Notes: a model not told the origin generated them from the letters alone. Positions 1 to 10,071 are shown, counted from the first letter of the stretch. The stretch is 64,000 nucleotides of DNA from JASGIT01 sp047601665 (GCA_047601665.1 JASGIT010000001.1:930001-994000); one strand, 5' to 3'. Made by a program: numbers and translations.

Positions 1-413
1 TGCATGGTCATGCCGATGGCCACTTCGTTGAGGCCGATCTTGAAGGCGCCTTCGACGCCGATGCGGTAGTCGGCCGACAGCAGGAGGAACGCCCCCTTGG
101 CGATGGCATGGCCGGAACAGGCGACGATCACCGGATAGGGATGCGAGAGCAGCCGGCGGCTGAGCGTGGAGCCCGCCGTGACCAGATCGGCGGAAGCCTC
201 TTTGCTCTCCTTCATGATCTTCAGGTCGTAGCCCGCGCACAACATGCCCGGCTGGCCCGTGATGACCACCACGGCCTTGTCCTCGGTGGCCTGGTCGAGC
301 AAGGCATTGAAGCGCACCAGCAGCGCGGGCGACACGGCATTGACCTTGCCGTTGTTCAAGGTGAGCGTGGCCACCCCGTCGTCGAGGTGGTAGCGGATCA
401 GTTCTTCGTTCAT
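1..413 (-). CDS. Crotonase-family (enoyl-CoA hydratase-like) protein, 3' end beyond window
   Basis: The minus strand reads from ATG at 413 (MNEELIRYHLDDGVATLTL) without a stop to the window edge, so the N-terminal 137 codons are present. The fold is recognisable from the first oxyanion-hole segment (CAGYDLKIM) and the second (SGHAIAKGAFLLLSADYRIG). Enoyl-CoA hydratases carry a catalytic Glu after the second oxyanion Gly, but here the stretch reads AKGAF. The later Glu (GLNEVAIG) is present. A hydratase is therefore only one option; isomerase or other crotonase chemistry is equally possible. It lies 11 nt downstream of the CaiB/BaiF gene on the same strand, so the two probably act on the same CoA thioester. 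Confidence 0.85.
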   Translation of the reverse strand, partial: MNEELIRYHLDDGVATLTLNNGKVNAVSPALLVRFNALLDQATEDKAVVVITGQPGMLCAGYDLKIMKESKEASADLVTAGSTLSRRLLSHPYPVIVACSGHAIAKGAFLLLSADYRIGVEGAFKIGLNEVAIGMTM

Positions 414-424
414 GCTTGCTCCCG

Positions 425-1621
425 TTACCCCACCGCCCCGGCCGCGCGCAGGCGGTCGATCTCGTCGTCGCCATAGCCCGCTTCGCGCAGGATTTCCCCG
501 GTGTGCTGGCCCGCGCTGGGGGCCTTGCGCGGCCTGACCTTGGCCACGCCGTCCACATGCAGCGGGCTGTCGATGGTCATCAGGGTGTCGTCCTCGAAGG
601 GCACCAGCACGCCGGCGGCGATGGCCTGCGGGTCGCTGGCCGTGTCCTGCGCGGTGGCGACGATCTCGAACACCAGCCCGGCCCGGGTCAGGATGTCGCG
701 CCATTCGGCGCGGTCGCGGCCGGCGAAGGCGGCGTCCAGCTCGGCGATCAGCGCCGCGGCATTGCGGAAGCGGTCGGCCTGCGTGGCAAAGCGCTCGTCG
801 GCCACCAGCGCCTCGCGGCCCAGGCACTGGGCCAGCACGGGCCACTGGCGCTCTTCGTTCAGGATGGTGAGGATCAGCCACTTGCCGTCGCGGCAGCGGT
901 AGTAGGCGGTGAGGGCGTTGAACAGCTGCTCGCGCGGCGGCCGGGGGAAGAAGGTGGCGTCGCACAGCGCCGCCTGCACGTTGAAGCCGTTGGCCCAGAA
1001 GCCATTCGCGATGAGCGAGGAGCCGACCTGCACGCCGCGCCCGGTGCGCTCGCGCTCGTACAGCCCCAGCATGACGGCGCCGAACAGCGACATGGCCGAC
1101 GGGTGGTCGCCCATGCCGGTGAGGGCGCGCGCGGGCGGCAGGCTGGCATCGGGGCGGCAGCCGTCCATGAGGCCGGAGCGCGCCCAGTAGGCGGTCATGT
1201 CGAAGCCGGGTTTGGCGGCCTCGGCGCCGCGCTCGCCGTAGCCGGTGAAGGAGCCGTAGACGAGGCGCCCGTTCAGCCGGGAGAGGGTTTCGTAGCCGAG
1301 GTTGAGCTTCTTGCGCACGGCCAGCGGGTAGTTGGTGATGAACACGTCGGCGCCGGCGGCGAGCTTGTGCAGCACGGCCTGGCCGTCGGGCCGGGCCAGG
1401 TCGATGACCATGCCGCGCTTGTTGCGGTTGTCCAGCAGCCAGCCGTAGGACTGGTCGGTCTTGGGGTTGCCGGGCAGGCGCGAGAGGTTGCGCCCGGCGT
1501 CGCCGGCGCCGGGCGGCTCGATCTTGATGACGTCGGCGCCGAAGTCCGACAGCACGGTGGCCGCGCCGGGCGCGGCGATGAAGCTGCTGCAGTCGATGAC
1601 GCGCAGACCCTTGAGGATCAT
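425..1621 (-). CDS. CaiB/BaiF-family (class III) CoA-transferase
   Basis: A 398-residue protein of typical length for one class III CoA-transferase subunit. The N-terminus (LKGLRVIDCSSFIAAPGAA, then LSDFGADVIKIEPPG) is the family Rossmann start. The motif GFDMTAYWARSGLM at about residues 140-155 contains the Asp that forms the aspartyl-CoA anhydride in formyl-CoA transferase. These enzymes move CoA between carboxylic acids without free CoA. The substrate cannot be read from sequence. It sits between a 3-hydroxyacyl-CoA dehydrogenase (58 nt upstream) and a crotonase gene (11 nt downstream), all co-directional, suggesting activation of an unusual acid followed by beta-oxidation-like steps. Confidence 0.9.
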   Translation of the reverse strand: MILKGLRVIDCSSFIAAPGAATVLSDFGADVIKIEPPGAGDAGRNLSRLPGNPKTDQSYGWLLDNRNKRGMVIDLARPDGQAVLHKLAAGADVFITNYPLAVRKKLNLGYETLSRLNGRLVYGSFTGYGERGAEAAKPGFDMTAYWARSGLMDGCRPDASLPPARALTGMGDHPSAMSLFGAVMLGLYERERTGRGVQVGSSLIANGFWANGFNVQAALCDATFFPRPPREQLFNALTAYYRCRDGKWLILTILNEERQWPVLAQCLGREALVADERFATQADRFRNAAALIAELDAAFAGRDRAEWRDILTRAGLVFEIVATAQDTASDPQAIAAGVLVPFEDDTLMTIDSPLHVDGVAKVRPRKAPSAGQHTGEILREAGYGDDEIDRLRAAGAVG

Positions 1622-1679
1622 GAAGACCTCCTTGAATGGAATGGAGAGTGGCCGCCCCGGGGCGGCCGTGGGGGGCTGT

Positions 1680-2639
1680 TTACTTGAAGGCGCGCAGCGT
1701 GCGCAGGACGGCCACCTGGCGGTCGTCGCGCTGGCGTTCCATCTGCGGAATCGGCTCTTTGCCGAAGGACGCGGCGGCCTGATCGATGATGCGCCGCTCC
1801 AGCGCCTGATCGAACTCCAGCGGCGAAATCACCTTGAACGACGCCGCCATGTTCTTGCCCAGGTGCTCGAAGAAGGACTCCAGCCCCTTCGGCCCGCCGC
1901 CCATGTGGAAGGAGCTGAACGGCCCGTTGACGGCCCAGCGCAGGCCGATGGAGCTGGTGACGATGTCGTCGAGCTCGTCGACGGTGACCACGCCTTCCTG
2001 CACGAGGTAGCAGGACTCGCGCATGATCGCGCGCTGCAGCCGGTTGGCGACGAAGCCGACGATTTCCTTCTTCAGCACGCGCGCCACCTTGCCCAGCGCC
2101 GTGTAGAAGGCGACGGCATCCTCGATGGCCTGCGGGGACGTGCGCTCGCCCGGCACCACCTCGACCAGCGGAATCAGGTGCGGCGGGTTGAACGGGTGGC
2201 CGACCAGCAGCCGGCTGGGGTCCTTCATCGCCTGCCCCTGCTCGGTGGCGGGGCGGGCCGAGCTGGACGACAGCAGCAGCGCGTGGGGCGGGACGGACTG
2301 CTCGATCTGTGCCCACAGCTGCTGCTTGAACTCGACCTTCTCGGGTCCGTTTTCCTGCACCAGGTCGGCCTTGGCGACGGCGCGGGCCAGGTCGGCTTCG
2401 AAGCGAAGGTTCTTCTCCAGCCCCTGCGAGGGCAGCCCGAGCGCCTCCAGCGTCGGCGCGATCTTGACCAGGTCGCCCCGGATCACCGCTTCGATGTCGG
2501 GACGCGGGTCGTTGACCACGACGTTCAGGCCATGGGCCAGGAACAGCGCGGTCCACGACGAGCCTATGACGCCCGCGCCGATCACGGTCACGTTGCGGTA
2601 GCGGTCGAGTATGGGAAGTGTGGCCTTCGAAGGCGTCAT
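1680..2639 (-). CDS. 3-hydroxyacyl-CoA dehydrogenase family protein (carnitine dehydrogenase-like)
   Basis: A 319-residue NAD-dependent dehydrogenase. The N-terminal Rossmann motif is VTVIGAGVIGSSW (about residues 17-29), followed by a catalytic-region segment GHPFNPPHLIPLVEVVPGE and a C-terminal helical domain. That segment occurs in short 3-hydroxyacyl-CoA dehydrogenases and in L-carnitine 3-dehydrogenases. The length of about 320 fits a single-domain enzyme rather than a FadB-type fusion. The start at 2639 is preceded by CCAGGAGACCCGACC, a good ribosome binding site. It is the first gene of the putative operon and is divergent from the AraC-type regulator. Whether the substrate is a CoA ester or a free hydroxy acid such as carnitine is unresolved. 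Confidence 0.85.
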   Translation of the reverse strand: MTPSKATLPILDRYRNVTVIGAGVIGSSWTALFLAHGLNVVVNDPRPDIEAVIRGDLVKIAPTLEALGLPSQGLEKNLRFEADLARAVAKADLVQENGPEKVEFKQQLWAQIEQSVPPHALLLSSSSARPATEQGQAMKDPSRLLVGHPFNPPHLIPLVEVVPGERTSPQAIEDAVAFYTALGKVARVLKKEIVGFVANRLQRAIMRESCYLVQEGVVTVDELDDIVTSSIGLRWAVNGPFSSFHMGGGPKGLESFFEHLGKNMAASFKVISPLEFDQALERRIIDQAAASFGKEPIPQMERQRDDRQVAVLRTLRAFK

Positions 2640-2712
2640 GGTCGGGTCTCCTGGTGTTTTTCTGAACAGCGGCGGCTATGGTGGCAGCGGCCGGCAGGCA
2701 CGGAAAAGGTGC

Positions 2713-2744
2713 ATTGCGGACATCGCATGGGTGAATTGCCGACA
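2713..2744. promoter_or_regulatory. Candidate AraC-type operator: two direct repeats 22 bp apart
   Basis: The 174-bp divergent gap (2640-2813) contains ATTGCGGACA at 2713-2722 and ATTGCCGACA at 2735-2744. They are identical at 9 of 10 positions, in the same orientation and 22 bp apart, about two helical turns. AraC-family dimers typically bind such tandem half-sites. The position between the regulator and the catabolic operon fits, but binding is inferred. Confidence 0.5.
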
Positions 2745-2813
2745 ACGGCGAAAAATCGCCCCGCGCTCTGGTACCGTCCGGCCCACACAGCACGTTGTCA
2801 GGCAGGAAAGCGC

Positions 2814-3929
2814 ATGAGTCCGATACGCAAAGACGTTCGCTCCGCAGAGCCCGCGAGACCGACGACGCCGGGCCCGGAGGACCGGCGCGGCGCGGCAGCC
2901 GGCGCCGCCTATTGGGCGGCCGATTTCAGCCAGCGCATCTATCCGGCCCACAAGCTGGCCGCGGTCGTCAATGCGTCGGTGCAGGCCGGGGTCGAGGCCA
3001 CGGCCCTGCTGTCCGGCAGCGGGCTGACCGAGCGGCAGCTCCGATCGGCGGCGACGCGCATCTCCTACGCCCAGATGGTCGCGGTGTTCCGCAATGCGTT
3101 GCGGCTGTCGCCCGACCCCCTGTTCGCGCTGCGCGCGGGGCAGACCATGCGCGTTACCTCCTACGGCATGTACGGCTACGCGCTGATGAGCAGCCCGTCG
3201 CACGCCGTGGCGCTCGACTTCGCCGCCAAGTACCACCGCGTGATGGGCCCGGTGGCGCACATGAGCGTCTGCGCCGGCGAGGAAGAGGTGGTGTTCATCT
3301 ACCTCCCCGTGCTGTCGCACGACCCCACGGACGCGCTCTACCGGGCCTGCGTGGAATTCGTGTTCGCAAGCCAGCTGACCCTGGAGCGCGACCTGTACGG
3401 CCCCTCATTCCACTTCACGCGGATCTGCACGGCGGCGCCCGCGCCGCCGCACGCCCGCCTGAGCAGCGAATTCTTCGGCTGCGCCGTGGAGTACGGGCAG
3501 CCGCGCAACGAAGTGGCCTTTTCCGCGCACTGGGTGGCCCAGCCGATCTCGCTGTCCGACCCGATCGCCAATTCCCTGGCGCACGAGATGTGCGAACAGG
3601 TGTTCGCCCAGCTGGAAAACACCGAGGGCATCGCCTCGCGCGTGCGCCGCAGCCTGCTGGAGCATCCGGGGCGCTTTCCCACCGTCGAGGCGATGGCCGA
3701 GTCGATGTCGATGAGTTCGCGCATGTTGCACCGGCGGCTGGCGGCCGAGCAGACCACCTACCGCCAGCTGCTGGGCGATGTGCGGATGCGCCTGGCGGTC
3801 GAATACCTGAGCAAGACCAGCATGACCAACGAGGAGATCGCGGCGCGCCTGGGCTACAGCGACGCGGCCAATTTCCGGCACGCGTTCATGCGCAGGCTGG
3901 GCAGGCGCCCGTCCGACTACCGCCCATAG
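2814..3929 (+). CDS. AraC-family transcriptional regulator (arabinose-binding-domain type)
   Basis: A 371-residue regulator. Residues about 50-230 match the N-terminal ligand-binding domain of the OruR/ArgR-like group, with the typical segment RITSYGMYGYALMSSP (here RVTSYGMYGYALMSSP). Residues about 270-371 form the double helix-turn-helix: MSSRMLHRRLAAEQTTYRQL in the first HTH and NEEIAARLGYSDAANFRHAF followed by GRRPSDYRP in the second. The ATG at 2814 is chosen because AGGAAAG lies 6 nt upstream and because a longer in-frame reading would run through the divergent dehydrogenase gene. It probably controls the divergent CoA-metabolism genes. Confidence 0.9.
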   Translation: MSPIRKDVRSAEPARPTTPGPEDRRGAAAGAAYWAADFSQRIYPAHKLAAVVNASVQAGVEATALLSGSGLTERQLRSAATRISYAQMVAVFRNALRLSPDPLFALRAGQTMRVTSYGMYGYALMSSPSHAVALDFAAKYHRVMGPVAHMSVCAGEEEVVFIYLPVLSHDPTDALYRACVEFVFASQLTLERDLYGPSFHFTRICTAAPAPPHARLSSEFFGCAVEYGQPRNEVAFSAHWVAQPISLSDPIANSLAHEMCEQVFAQLENTEGIASRVRRSLLEHPGRFPTVEAMAESMSMSSRMLHRRLAAEQTTYRQLLGDVRMRLAVEYLSKTSMTNEEIAARLGYSDAANFRHAFMRRLGRRPSDYRP

Positions 3930-3939
3930 GCGGCAAGAA

Positions 3940-3960
3940 CCCGGCCACGAAGGCGCCGGG
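3940..3960. terminator. Hairpin between convergent genes
   Basis: CCCGGC (3940-3945) and GCCGGG (3955-3960) can pair in the 42-nt gap between the convergent AraC and desaturase genes. No T-run follows on either strand, so this is a weak terminator candidate at best. Confidence 0.3.
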
Positions 3961-3971
3961 CGCGCACGGGC

Positions 3972-5171
3972 TCAGGCGCGCACCGCGCGCAGCTTCATGG
4001 AAAACTCCTTGAGCGCCGCGATGCCGCTTTCTTCCGCCCGGTGGCACCAGGCCTGCAGGTCCGCCGTGAGTTGTTCGCGCGAATGCGAGGTGTTGAGCCA
4101 GAACTGGCGCAGCTCTTCGCGCATGGTCACCATCTGGTCCAGCGCAGGATGGGCGGCGCGGGCCTGGACCAACTGCGGCTGGGCGCGGGCGGGCACCTTT
4201 TCGGCGTCGCGGTGCAGCCAGCGCTGGGCGGCCTTCATGGCGGACACATCGGCCTTGCGCGCCTTGAGGGCGGCGATTTCGTCGCGGCAGGCCTGGCGCA
4301 CGCCGCGCGCGTAGCCGGCCATCACCTCGTAGCGGTGGGCGATCAGCGCTTCCAGCGTTTTTTCGTCGGCCACGGGCTTGACGGCGCCCAGTTGCAGCTT
4401 GGGCGGCACTTTTTTCACCGTGGCCCAGCCCACCTTGCGCATCAGGCTGATGTAGAACCAGCCGATGTCGAACTCATACGGCTTGACCGAGAACTTGGCC
4501 GCCGTGGGGTAGGTGTGGTGGTTGTTGTGCAGCTCCTCGCCGCCGATCACGATGCCCCAGGGCACGAGGTTGGTGGAGGCGTCCTGCGCCTCGAAGTTGC
4601 GGTAGCCCCAGTAGTGGCCCACGCCGTTGACCACGCCCGCGGCCCAGAACGGAATCCAGGCCATCTGCACCGCCCACACGGCGGCGCCGACGGCGCCGAA
4701 CAGCAGCAGGTCGATGACGAGCATCAGCCCCACGCCCTGCCATGCGAAGCGGCTGTAGACGTTGCGCTCCAGCCAGTCGTCGGGCGTGCCGTGGCCGAAC
4801 TTCTTGAGCGTCTCCTGGTTCTTGGCCTCGGCGCGGTAGAGCTCGGCGCCACGCCACATCACGGTGCGCAAGCCGCGCGTCTGCGGGCTGTGGGGGTCGT
4901 CCGCCGTCTCGCACTTGGCGTGGTGCTTGCGGTGGATGGCGACCCATTCCTTGGTCGCCATGCCGGTGCCGATCCAGAGCCAGAAGCGAAAGAAGTGCGA
5001 GGGAACCGGCCCCAGGTCGATGGAGCGGTGCGCCTGGCTGCGGTGCAGGAAGATGGTGACCGCCACGATGGTGATGTGCGTGGTCGTCAGGGTGTAGAGC
5101 ACGATCTGCCACCAGGACAGGTTCCACAGCCCGTTGGAAAGCCAGTCGATGGTGGTATTCAGAAGAGACAT
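3972..5171 (-). CDS. Membrane fatty-acid (acyl-CoA/delta-9 type) desaturase
   Basis: A 399-residue integral membrane di-iron desaturase. Three histidine boxes are visible: HRSQAHR at about residue 43, HRKHHA at about 80 and HNNHHT at about 217, which together supply the eight-His ligand set. Hydrophobic segments flank the boxes (about 18-40, 60-75, 145-190). The C-terminal 150 residues are soluble, charged and helical, longer than the minimal desaturase core. The family introduces a cis double bond into saturated acyl chains and so adjusts membrane fluidity. It is the last gene of a minus-strand run; the 97-nt upstream gap is AT-richer and may hold its own promoter. Confidence 0.9.
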   Translation of the reverse strand: MSLLNTTIDWLSNGLWNLSWWQIVLYTLTTTHITIVAVTIFLHRSQAHRSIDLGPVPSHFFRFWLWIGTGMATKEWVAIHRKHHAKCETADDPHSPQTRGLRTVMWRGAELYRAEAKNQETLKKFGHGTPDDWLERNVYSRFAWQGVGLMLVIDLLLFGAVGAAVWAVQMAWIPFWAAGVVNGVGHYWGYRNFEAQDASTNLVPWGIVIGGEELHNNHHTYPTAAKFSVKPYEFDIGWFYISLMRKVGWATVKKVPPKLQLGAVKPVADEKTLEALIAHRYEVMAGYARGVRQACRDEIAALKARKADVSAMKAAQRWLHRDAEKVPARAQPQLVQARAAHPALDQMVTMREELRQFWLNTSHSREQLTADLQAWCHRAEESGIAALKEFSMKLRAVRA

Positions 5172-5268
5172 GAAGCGGGGTCTTTACGGTAAGTTAGCCA
5201 TTTTAGAGGTTGGCCCGCCATTTCTGGTTCAGAGAATTCCCTGTATTTACAGTGATTTAGCGTATCTT

Positions 5269-6525
5269 TTACTTCTTTTGCCACACTGCGGCAAAAAACC
5301 CGTCCGTCTGGTGCAGGTGCGGCCACAGGCGCAGGTAGCCGCCGCTGCACAGGCTGGCGGCCTGGTCGACTTTGAGCTGGGTGAGCAGTTCGGCGGCGTC
5401 CAGCGGCGCGAAGTCGGGGTGCGCGGCGCTGAACGCCTGGGCGATGGCCTCGTTTTCCTCGGGCAGCACGCTGCAGGTGGCATAGACGAGGCGGCCGCCG
5501 CTCTTCACCAGGCGCGCGGCGCTGGCCAGGATGGCGGCCTGCTTGGCGGTCAGTTCCTGCACGGCCTGCGGGGTCTGGCGCCATTTCAGGTCGGGGTTGC
5601 GGCGCAGCGTGCCCAGGCCGGAGCACGGCGCGTCCACCAGCACGCGGTCGATCTTGCCCGCGAGGCGCTTGACGCGCTCGTCGCGTTCGTGGGCGATGGC
5701 GGCGGGGTGCACGTTGGACAGGCCGCTTTTCGCCAGCCGGGGCTTGAGCGCGTCGAGCCGGTGGCCCGACACGTCGAACGCATAGAGCCGCCCGGTGCTG
5801 CGCATGGCCGCGCCCAGCGCCAGCGTCTTGCCGCCCGCGCCCGCGCAGAAGTCCACCACCATTTCGCCGCGCTTGGCGTCGGTGAGCAGGGCCAGCAGCT
5901 GCGAGCCTTCGTCCTGCACCTCGATCTCGCCACGCTGGAAGGCGTCGAGCTTGGTGAGCGCGGGCTTGCCCTCCACGCGCAGGCCCCAGGGGGAATACGG
6001 CGTTGCTACGGCTTTGATAGCTGCTTGCGCAAGCTCCTTCTGGGCTTCGGCGCGTTTCTGCTTCAAGACGTTGACGCGCAGGTCCAGCGGGGCGCCCTGG
6101 GCCAGGCTCTCGGCCAGCGGCCAGAAGCCGTCGCCCAGCTGGGCCTTGAGCGGCGCGGCCAGCCAGTCGGGCAGGTTATGGCGCTGGGGTTCGAGCAGTT
6201 CGTCGTCGCGCACGGCGTCGCAGGCATCGACCCAGGCTTTTTCCTGCTCGGTGAGCGCGCTCTTCAGGAAGTCGCGCGGGCCGTGGAAGCCGAGGATGGC
6301 CAGGCGCCGCTCCTTGGGGCCGGAGCCGGAGCGCGCCAGTTGCTCGAAGCGCAGCTTCTTGCGCAGCACGGCGTAGGTGGTTTCGGCCAGCGTGGCGCGC
6401 TCGCGCGGGCCGAGCGAGCGGTGGTCGCGGAAGTAGCGCGAGACCACGGCGTCGGCGGGGTGTTCAAAGGTCAGGGTCAGGCGCAGCAGCTCGGCGCAGG
6501 CGTCCAGAAGGGCTTTGGGGTGCAT
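5269..6525 (-). CDS. RsmB/NOP-family rRNA (cytosine-5) methyltransferase
   Basis: A 418-residue SAM-dependent RNA methyltransferase. The SAM-binding motif VVDFCAGAGGKTLALGA (about residues 222-238) is followed by the two catalytic-site cysteine motifs DAPCSGLGTLRRNPDLKW and YATCSVLPEENE. Two cysteines at these places are the hallmark of m5C RNA methyltransferases. It could be the 16S C967 enzyme or a paralogue; the N-terminal domain is not clearly NusB-like, so no symbol is given. Codons for residues about 160-174 (ELAQAAIKAVA) come from a degenerate copy of the dispersed palindromic repeat, inserted in frame between the N-terminal and catalytic parts. Confidence 0.88.
   Translation of the reverse strand: MHPKALLDACAELLRLTLTFEHPADAVVSRYFRDHRSLGPRERATLAETTYAVLRKKLRFEQLARSGSGPKERRLAILGFHGPRDFLKSALTEQEKAWVDACDAVRDDELLEPQRHNLPDWLAAPLKAQLGDGFWPLAESLAQGAPLDLRVNVLKQKRAEAQKELAQAAIKAVATPYSPWGLRVEGKPALTKLDAFQRGEIEVQDEGSQLLALLTDAKRGEMVVDFCAGAGGKTLALGAAMRSTGRLYAFDVSGHRLDALKPRLAKSGLSNVHPAAIAHERDERVKRLAGKIDRVLVDAPCSGLGTLRRNPDLKWRQTPQAVQELTAKQAAILASAARLVKSGGRLVYATCSVLPEENEAIAQAFSAAHPDFAPLDAAELLTQLKVDQAASLCSGGYLRLWPHLHQTDGFFAAVWQKK
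6002..6045 (-). repeat. Dispersed palindromic repeat, degenerate copy inside the RsmB-family gene
   Basis: In gene sense the segment reads GAGCTTGCGCAAGCAGCTAT followed by CAAAGCCGTAGCAA. The second part matches the copy upstream of ruvC (CAGCTATCAAACCCGTAGCAA) almost base for base. It is in frame and encodes part of an Ala/Lys-rich loop. Confidence 0.6.
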
Positions 6526-6544
6526 GGTTTAACTCTTGAGCCAA

Positions 6545-6575
6545 GGCGCATCAAGCGCTGGTAGCTATTTTTTTT
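6545..6575. repeat. Dispersed palindromic repeat overlapping the purN stop codon
   Basis: GCATCAAGCGCTGGTAGCTATTTT is a half-copy of the family (AAGCGCTGGCAGCTAT). The purN stop codon TAG, read on the minus strand at 6567-6565, lies inside the AATAGCTACCAGCGC part. The repeat therefore defines the end of PurN. Confidence 0.7.
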
Positions 6576-7167
6576 GCAGCAATTGCGCCACGGCGCGCGG
6601 GTAGATCACGTGCTCCTGCGTGAGCACGCGCGCGGCCAGCGTGTCCGCCGTGTCGTCTGGCAGCACGGGCACCACGGCCTGGTCGAGGATCGGGCCCACG
6701 TCCAGCTCCGCCGTCACCTGGTGCACGGTGGCCCCGGCGAACTTGCAGCCCGCGTCGATGGCGCGCTGGTGCGTGTGCAGCCCCGTGAACGCGGGCAGCA
6801 GCGAGGGGTGGATGTTGACCAGCCGCCCCGCGTAGTGCGCCACGAACCCCGGCGTGAGGATGCGCATGAAGCCCGCCAGCACCACCAGCGCGGGGGCGTG
6901 CCGGTCGATGACCTGCATGAGCGCGGCGTCGAAATCCTCGCGGTGGGCAAAGCCCTTGTGGTCGAGCACCTCGGTGGCAATGCCCTGCTCGCGCGCGAAG
7001 GCCAGGCCCTTGGCGTCGGCCTTGTTGCTCACCACCGCCGCCACGCGCGCGTCCAGGCGCTGCGCCCAGTTCTGTTGCTGGGCCGCGCACACGATGGCGG
7101 CCATGTTGGAGCCGCCGCCGGAAATCAGGATCACGATGTTCTTCATGGGCGGGGGATTATCTATCAT
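6565..7167 (-). CDS. purN: Phosphoribosylglycinamide formyltransferase
   Basis: PurN transfers the formyl group of 10-formyl-THF to GAR in de novo purine synthesis. The start of the fold (MKNIVILISGGGSNM) and the active-site motifs VNIHPSLLPAF (catalytic Asn and His) and HQVTAELDVGPIL (catalytic Asp) are all present. Two starts are possible. ATG at 7167 gives 200 residues and has AAGGAAAAGCGC just upstream, an excellent Shine-Dalgarno. ATG at 7146 gives 193 residues and the more familiar N-terminus but lacks a ribosome site. I chose 7167. The C-terminus (LLQKK) ends inside a copy of the dispersed repeat. Confidence 0.93.
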   Translation of the reverse strand: MIDNPPPMKNIVILISGGGSNMAAIVCAAQQQNWAQRLDARVAAVVSNKADAKGLAFAREQGIATEVLDHKGFAHREDFDAALMQVIDRHAPALVVLAGFMRILTPGFVAHYAGRLVNIHPSLLPAFTGLHTHQRAIDAGCKFAGATVHQVTAELDVGPILDQAVVPVLPDDTADTLAARVLTQEHVIYPRAVAQLLQKK

Positions 7168-7187
7168 GCGCTTTTCCTTTTTGAATG

Positions 7188-7233
7188 TTTTTGGCCTCTG
7201 GCGCTTGATGGACAAGCGCTGGCAGCTATCAAA
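7188..7233. repeat. Dispersed palindromic repeat between purN and ruvC
   Basis: A well-preserved copy: TTTTTGGCCTCTGGCGCTTG, then ATGGACAAGCGCTGG and CAGCTATCAAA. The arms GCGCTTG and CAAGCGC can pair. It fills most of the divergent purN/ruvC gap, ending 9 nt before the ruvC start, so ruvC expression signals must lie in or next to it. Confidence 0.85.
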
Positions 7234-7242
7234 CCCGTAGCA

Positions 7243-7791
7243 ATGCGCATCCTTGGCATAGACCCCGGCCTGCAGACCACCGGCTTTGGCGTGGTGGACG
7301 TGGACGGCCACCGCCTGAGCTACGTGGCCAGCGGCACTATCCGCACCACGGCGCTGCAGCTGGGCGACCTGCCGGGGCGGCTCAAGGTGCTGTTCGACGG
7401 CATCAGCGAGGTGGCGGCGCGCTACCAGCCCGACGCGGCGTCGGTGGAGATCGTGTTCGTGAACGTGAACCCCCAGTCCACCCTGCTGCTGGGGCAGGCG
7501 CGCGGCGCGGCGCTCACGGCGCTGGTGAACGCCCACCTGCCCGTGGCCGAGTACACCGCGCTGCAGATGAAAAAGGCCGTGGTGGGCCATGGCCGCGCGG
7601 CCAAGAGCCAAGTCCAGGAAATGGTGCGCCGCCTGCTGCAGCTGCCCGGCCTGCCGGGCACGGACGCGGCGGACGCGCTGGGCCTGGCCATCACCCACGC
7701 GCACGCGGGCGCGGCCATGGGCAAAATCGCCCAGGTTGCGCCGCTGCAACGCCGGCAACACGCTTTGTACAAAAGCGGACGCAGCTATTGA
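7243..7791 (+). CDS. ruvC: Holliday junction resolvase RuvC
   Basis: A 182-residue protein. RuvC cuts Holliday junctions symmetrically after RuvAB branch migration. The acidic metal-binding residues are in their usual places: Asp in MRILGIDPGLQTTGFGVVD, Glu in SVEIVFVNVNPQS, and the Asp pair in GTDAADALGLAITHAH. The ATG at 7243 gives the canonical N-terminus; no strong Shine-Dalgarno is visible because the dispersed repeat runs to within 9 nt of the start codon. ruvA and ruvB are not in the window, so this is a stand-alone ruvC. Confidence 0.95.
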   Translation: MRILGIDPGLQTTGFGVVDVDGHRLSYVASGTIRTTALQLGDLPGRLKVLFDGISEVAARYQPDAASVEIVFVNVNPQSTLLLGQARGAALTALVNAHLPVAEYTALQMKKAVVGHGRAAKSQVQEMVRRLLQLPGLPGTDAADALGLAITHAHAGAAMGKIAQVAPLQRRQHALYKSGRSY

Positions 7792-7817
7792 ATGTCATGC
7801 GGTAGAAATATTTCCCT

Positions 7818-8222
7818 ATGACCACGCCCGACACCGCCCTCGACGACCGCTACGCCCACCATGAAGAGCCGCAGTTCTTCGTGTTCGTGAAGATTCCCGT
7901 GGGGCGGCGCGACATGGACCCGCTGCACCGGCGCGAAAACTACCTCGACTCGGTGCTGCGCGACCACGGCGTGGGCTCGGTCGTGGGCTGGGGCGATTCG
8001 CTCGGCGAGCGCCGCCTGAACGGCGCGCGCGTGGCCGCCCACGTGCGGGTGGACGTCACGCTGGCCGACCTGCAGCGCGGGCTGGCGCTGCTGCGCGAGA
8101 TGCTGCTCAAGCTCGAATCGCCGGCGGACACCGAGATCCACTACGCCAGCGAAGGCCGGCACGTGGTGGAGCGCCTGGACGCGGACAGCGGCTGGCTGGC
8201 CGCGCGGCCCGCCGCCCGCTGA
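7818..8222 (+). CDS. Small conserved-type protein of unknown function
   Basis: A 134-residue soluble protein I cannot assign to a named family. The sequence is mixed alpha/beta and charged, with the segments FFVFVKIPVGRRDMDPLHRRENYLDSVL and VRVDVTLADLQRGLALLREML (each shown in part: FFVFVKIPVG and VDVTLADLQRG), which look like two ferredoxin-like beta-alpha units. There is no signal peptide or membrane segment. It follows ruvC by 26 nt on the same strand and ends 4 nt from the convergent thiC stop, so the frame is well bounded. It could be co-transcribed with ruvC, but no functional link is evident. Confidence 0.7.
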   Translation: MTTPDTALDDRYAHHEEPQFFVFVKIPVGRRDMDPLHRRENYLDSVLRDHGVGSVVGWGDSLGERRLNGARVAAHVRVDVTLADLQRGLALLREMLLKLESPADTEIHYASEGRHVVERLDADSGWLAARPAAR

Positions 8223-8226
8223 GCGC

Positions 8227-10071
<1,845 letters not shown>

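Noticed and set aside
5241..5252. CTGTATTTACAG upstream of the desaturase gene, resembling a LexA box
   Set aside because: The spacing is CTGT-N4-ACAG, whereas LexA sites of proteobacteria have CTGT-N8-ACAG, and no SOS gene follows.
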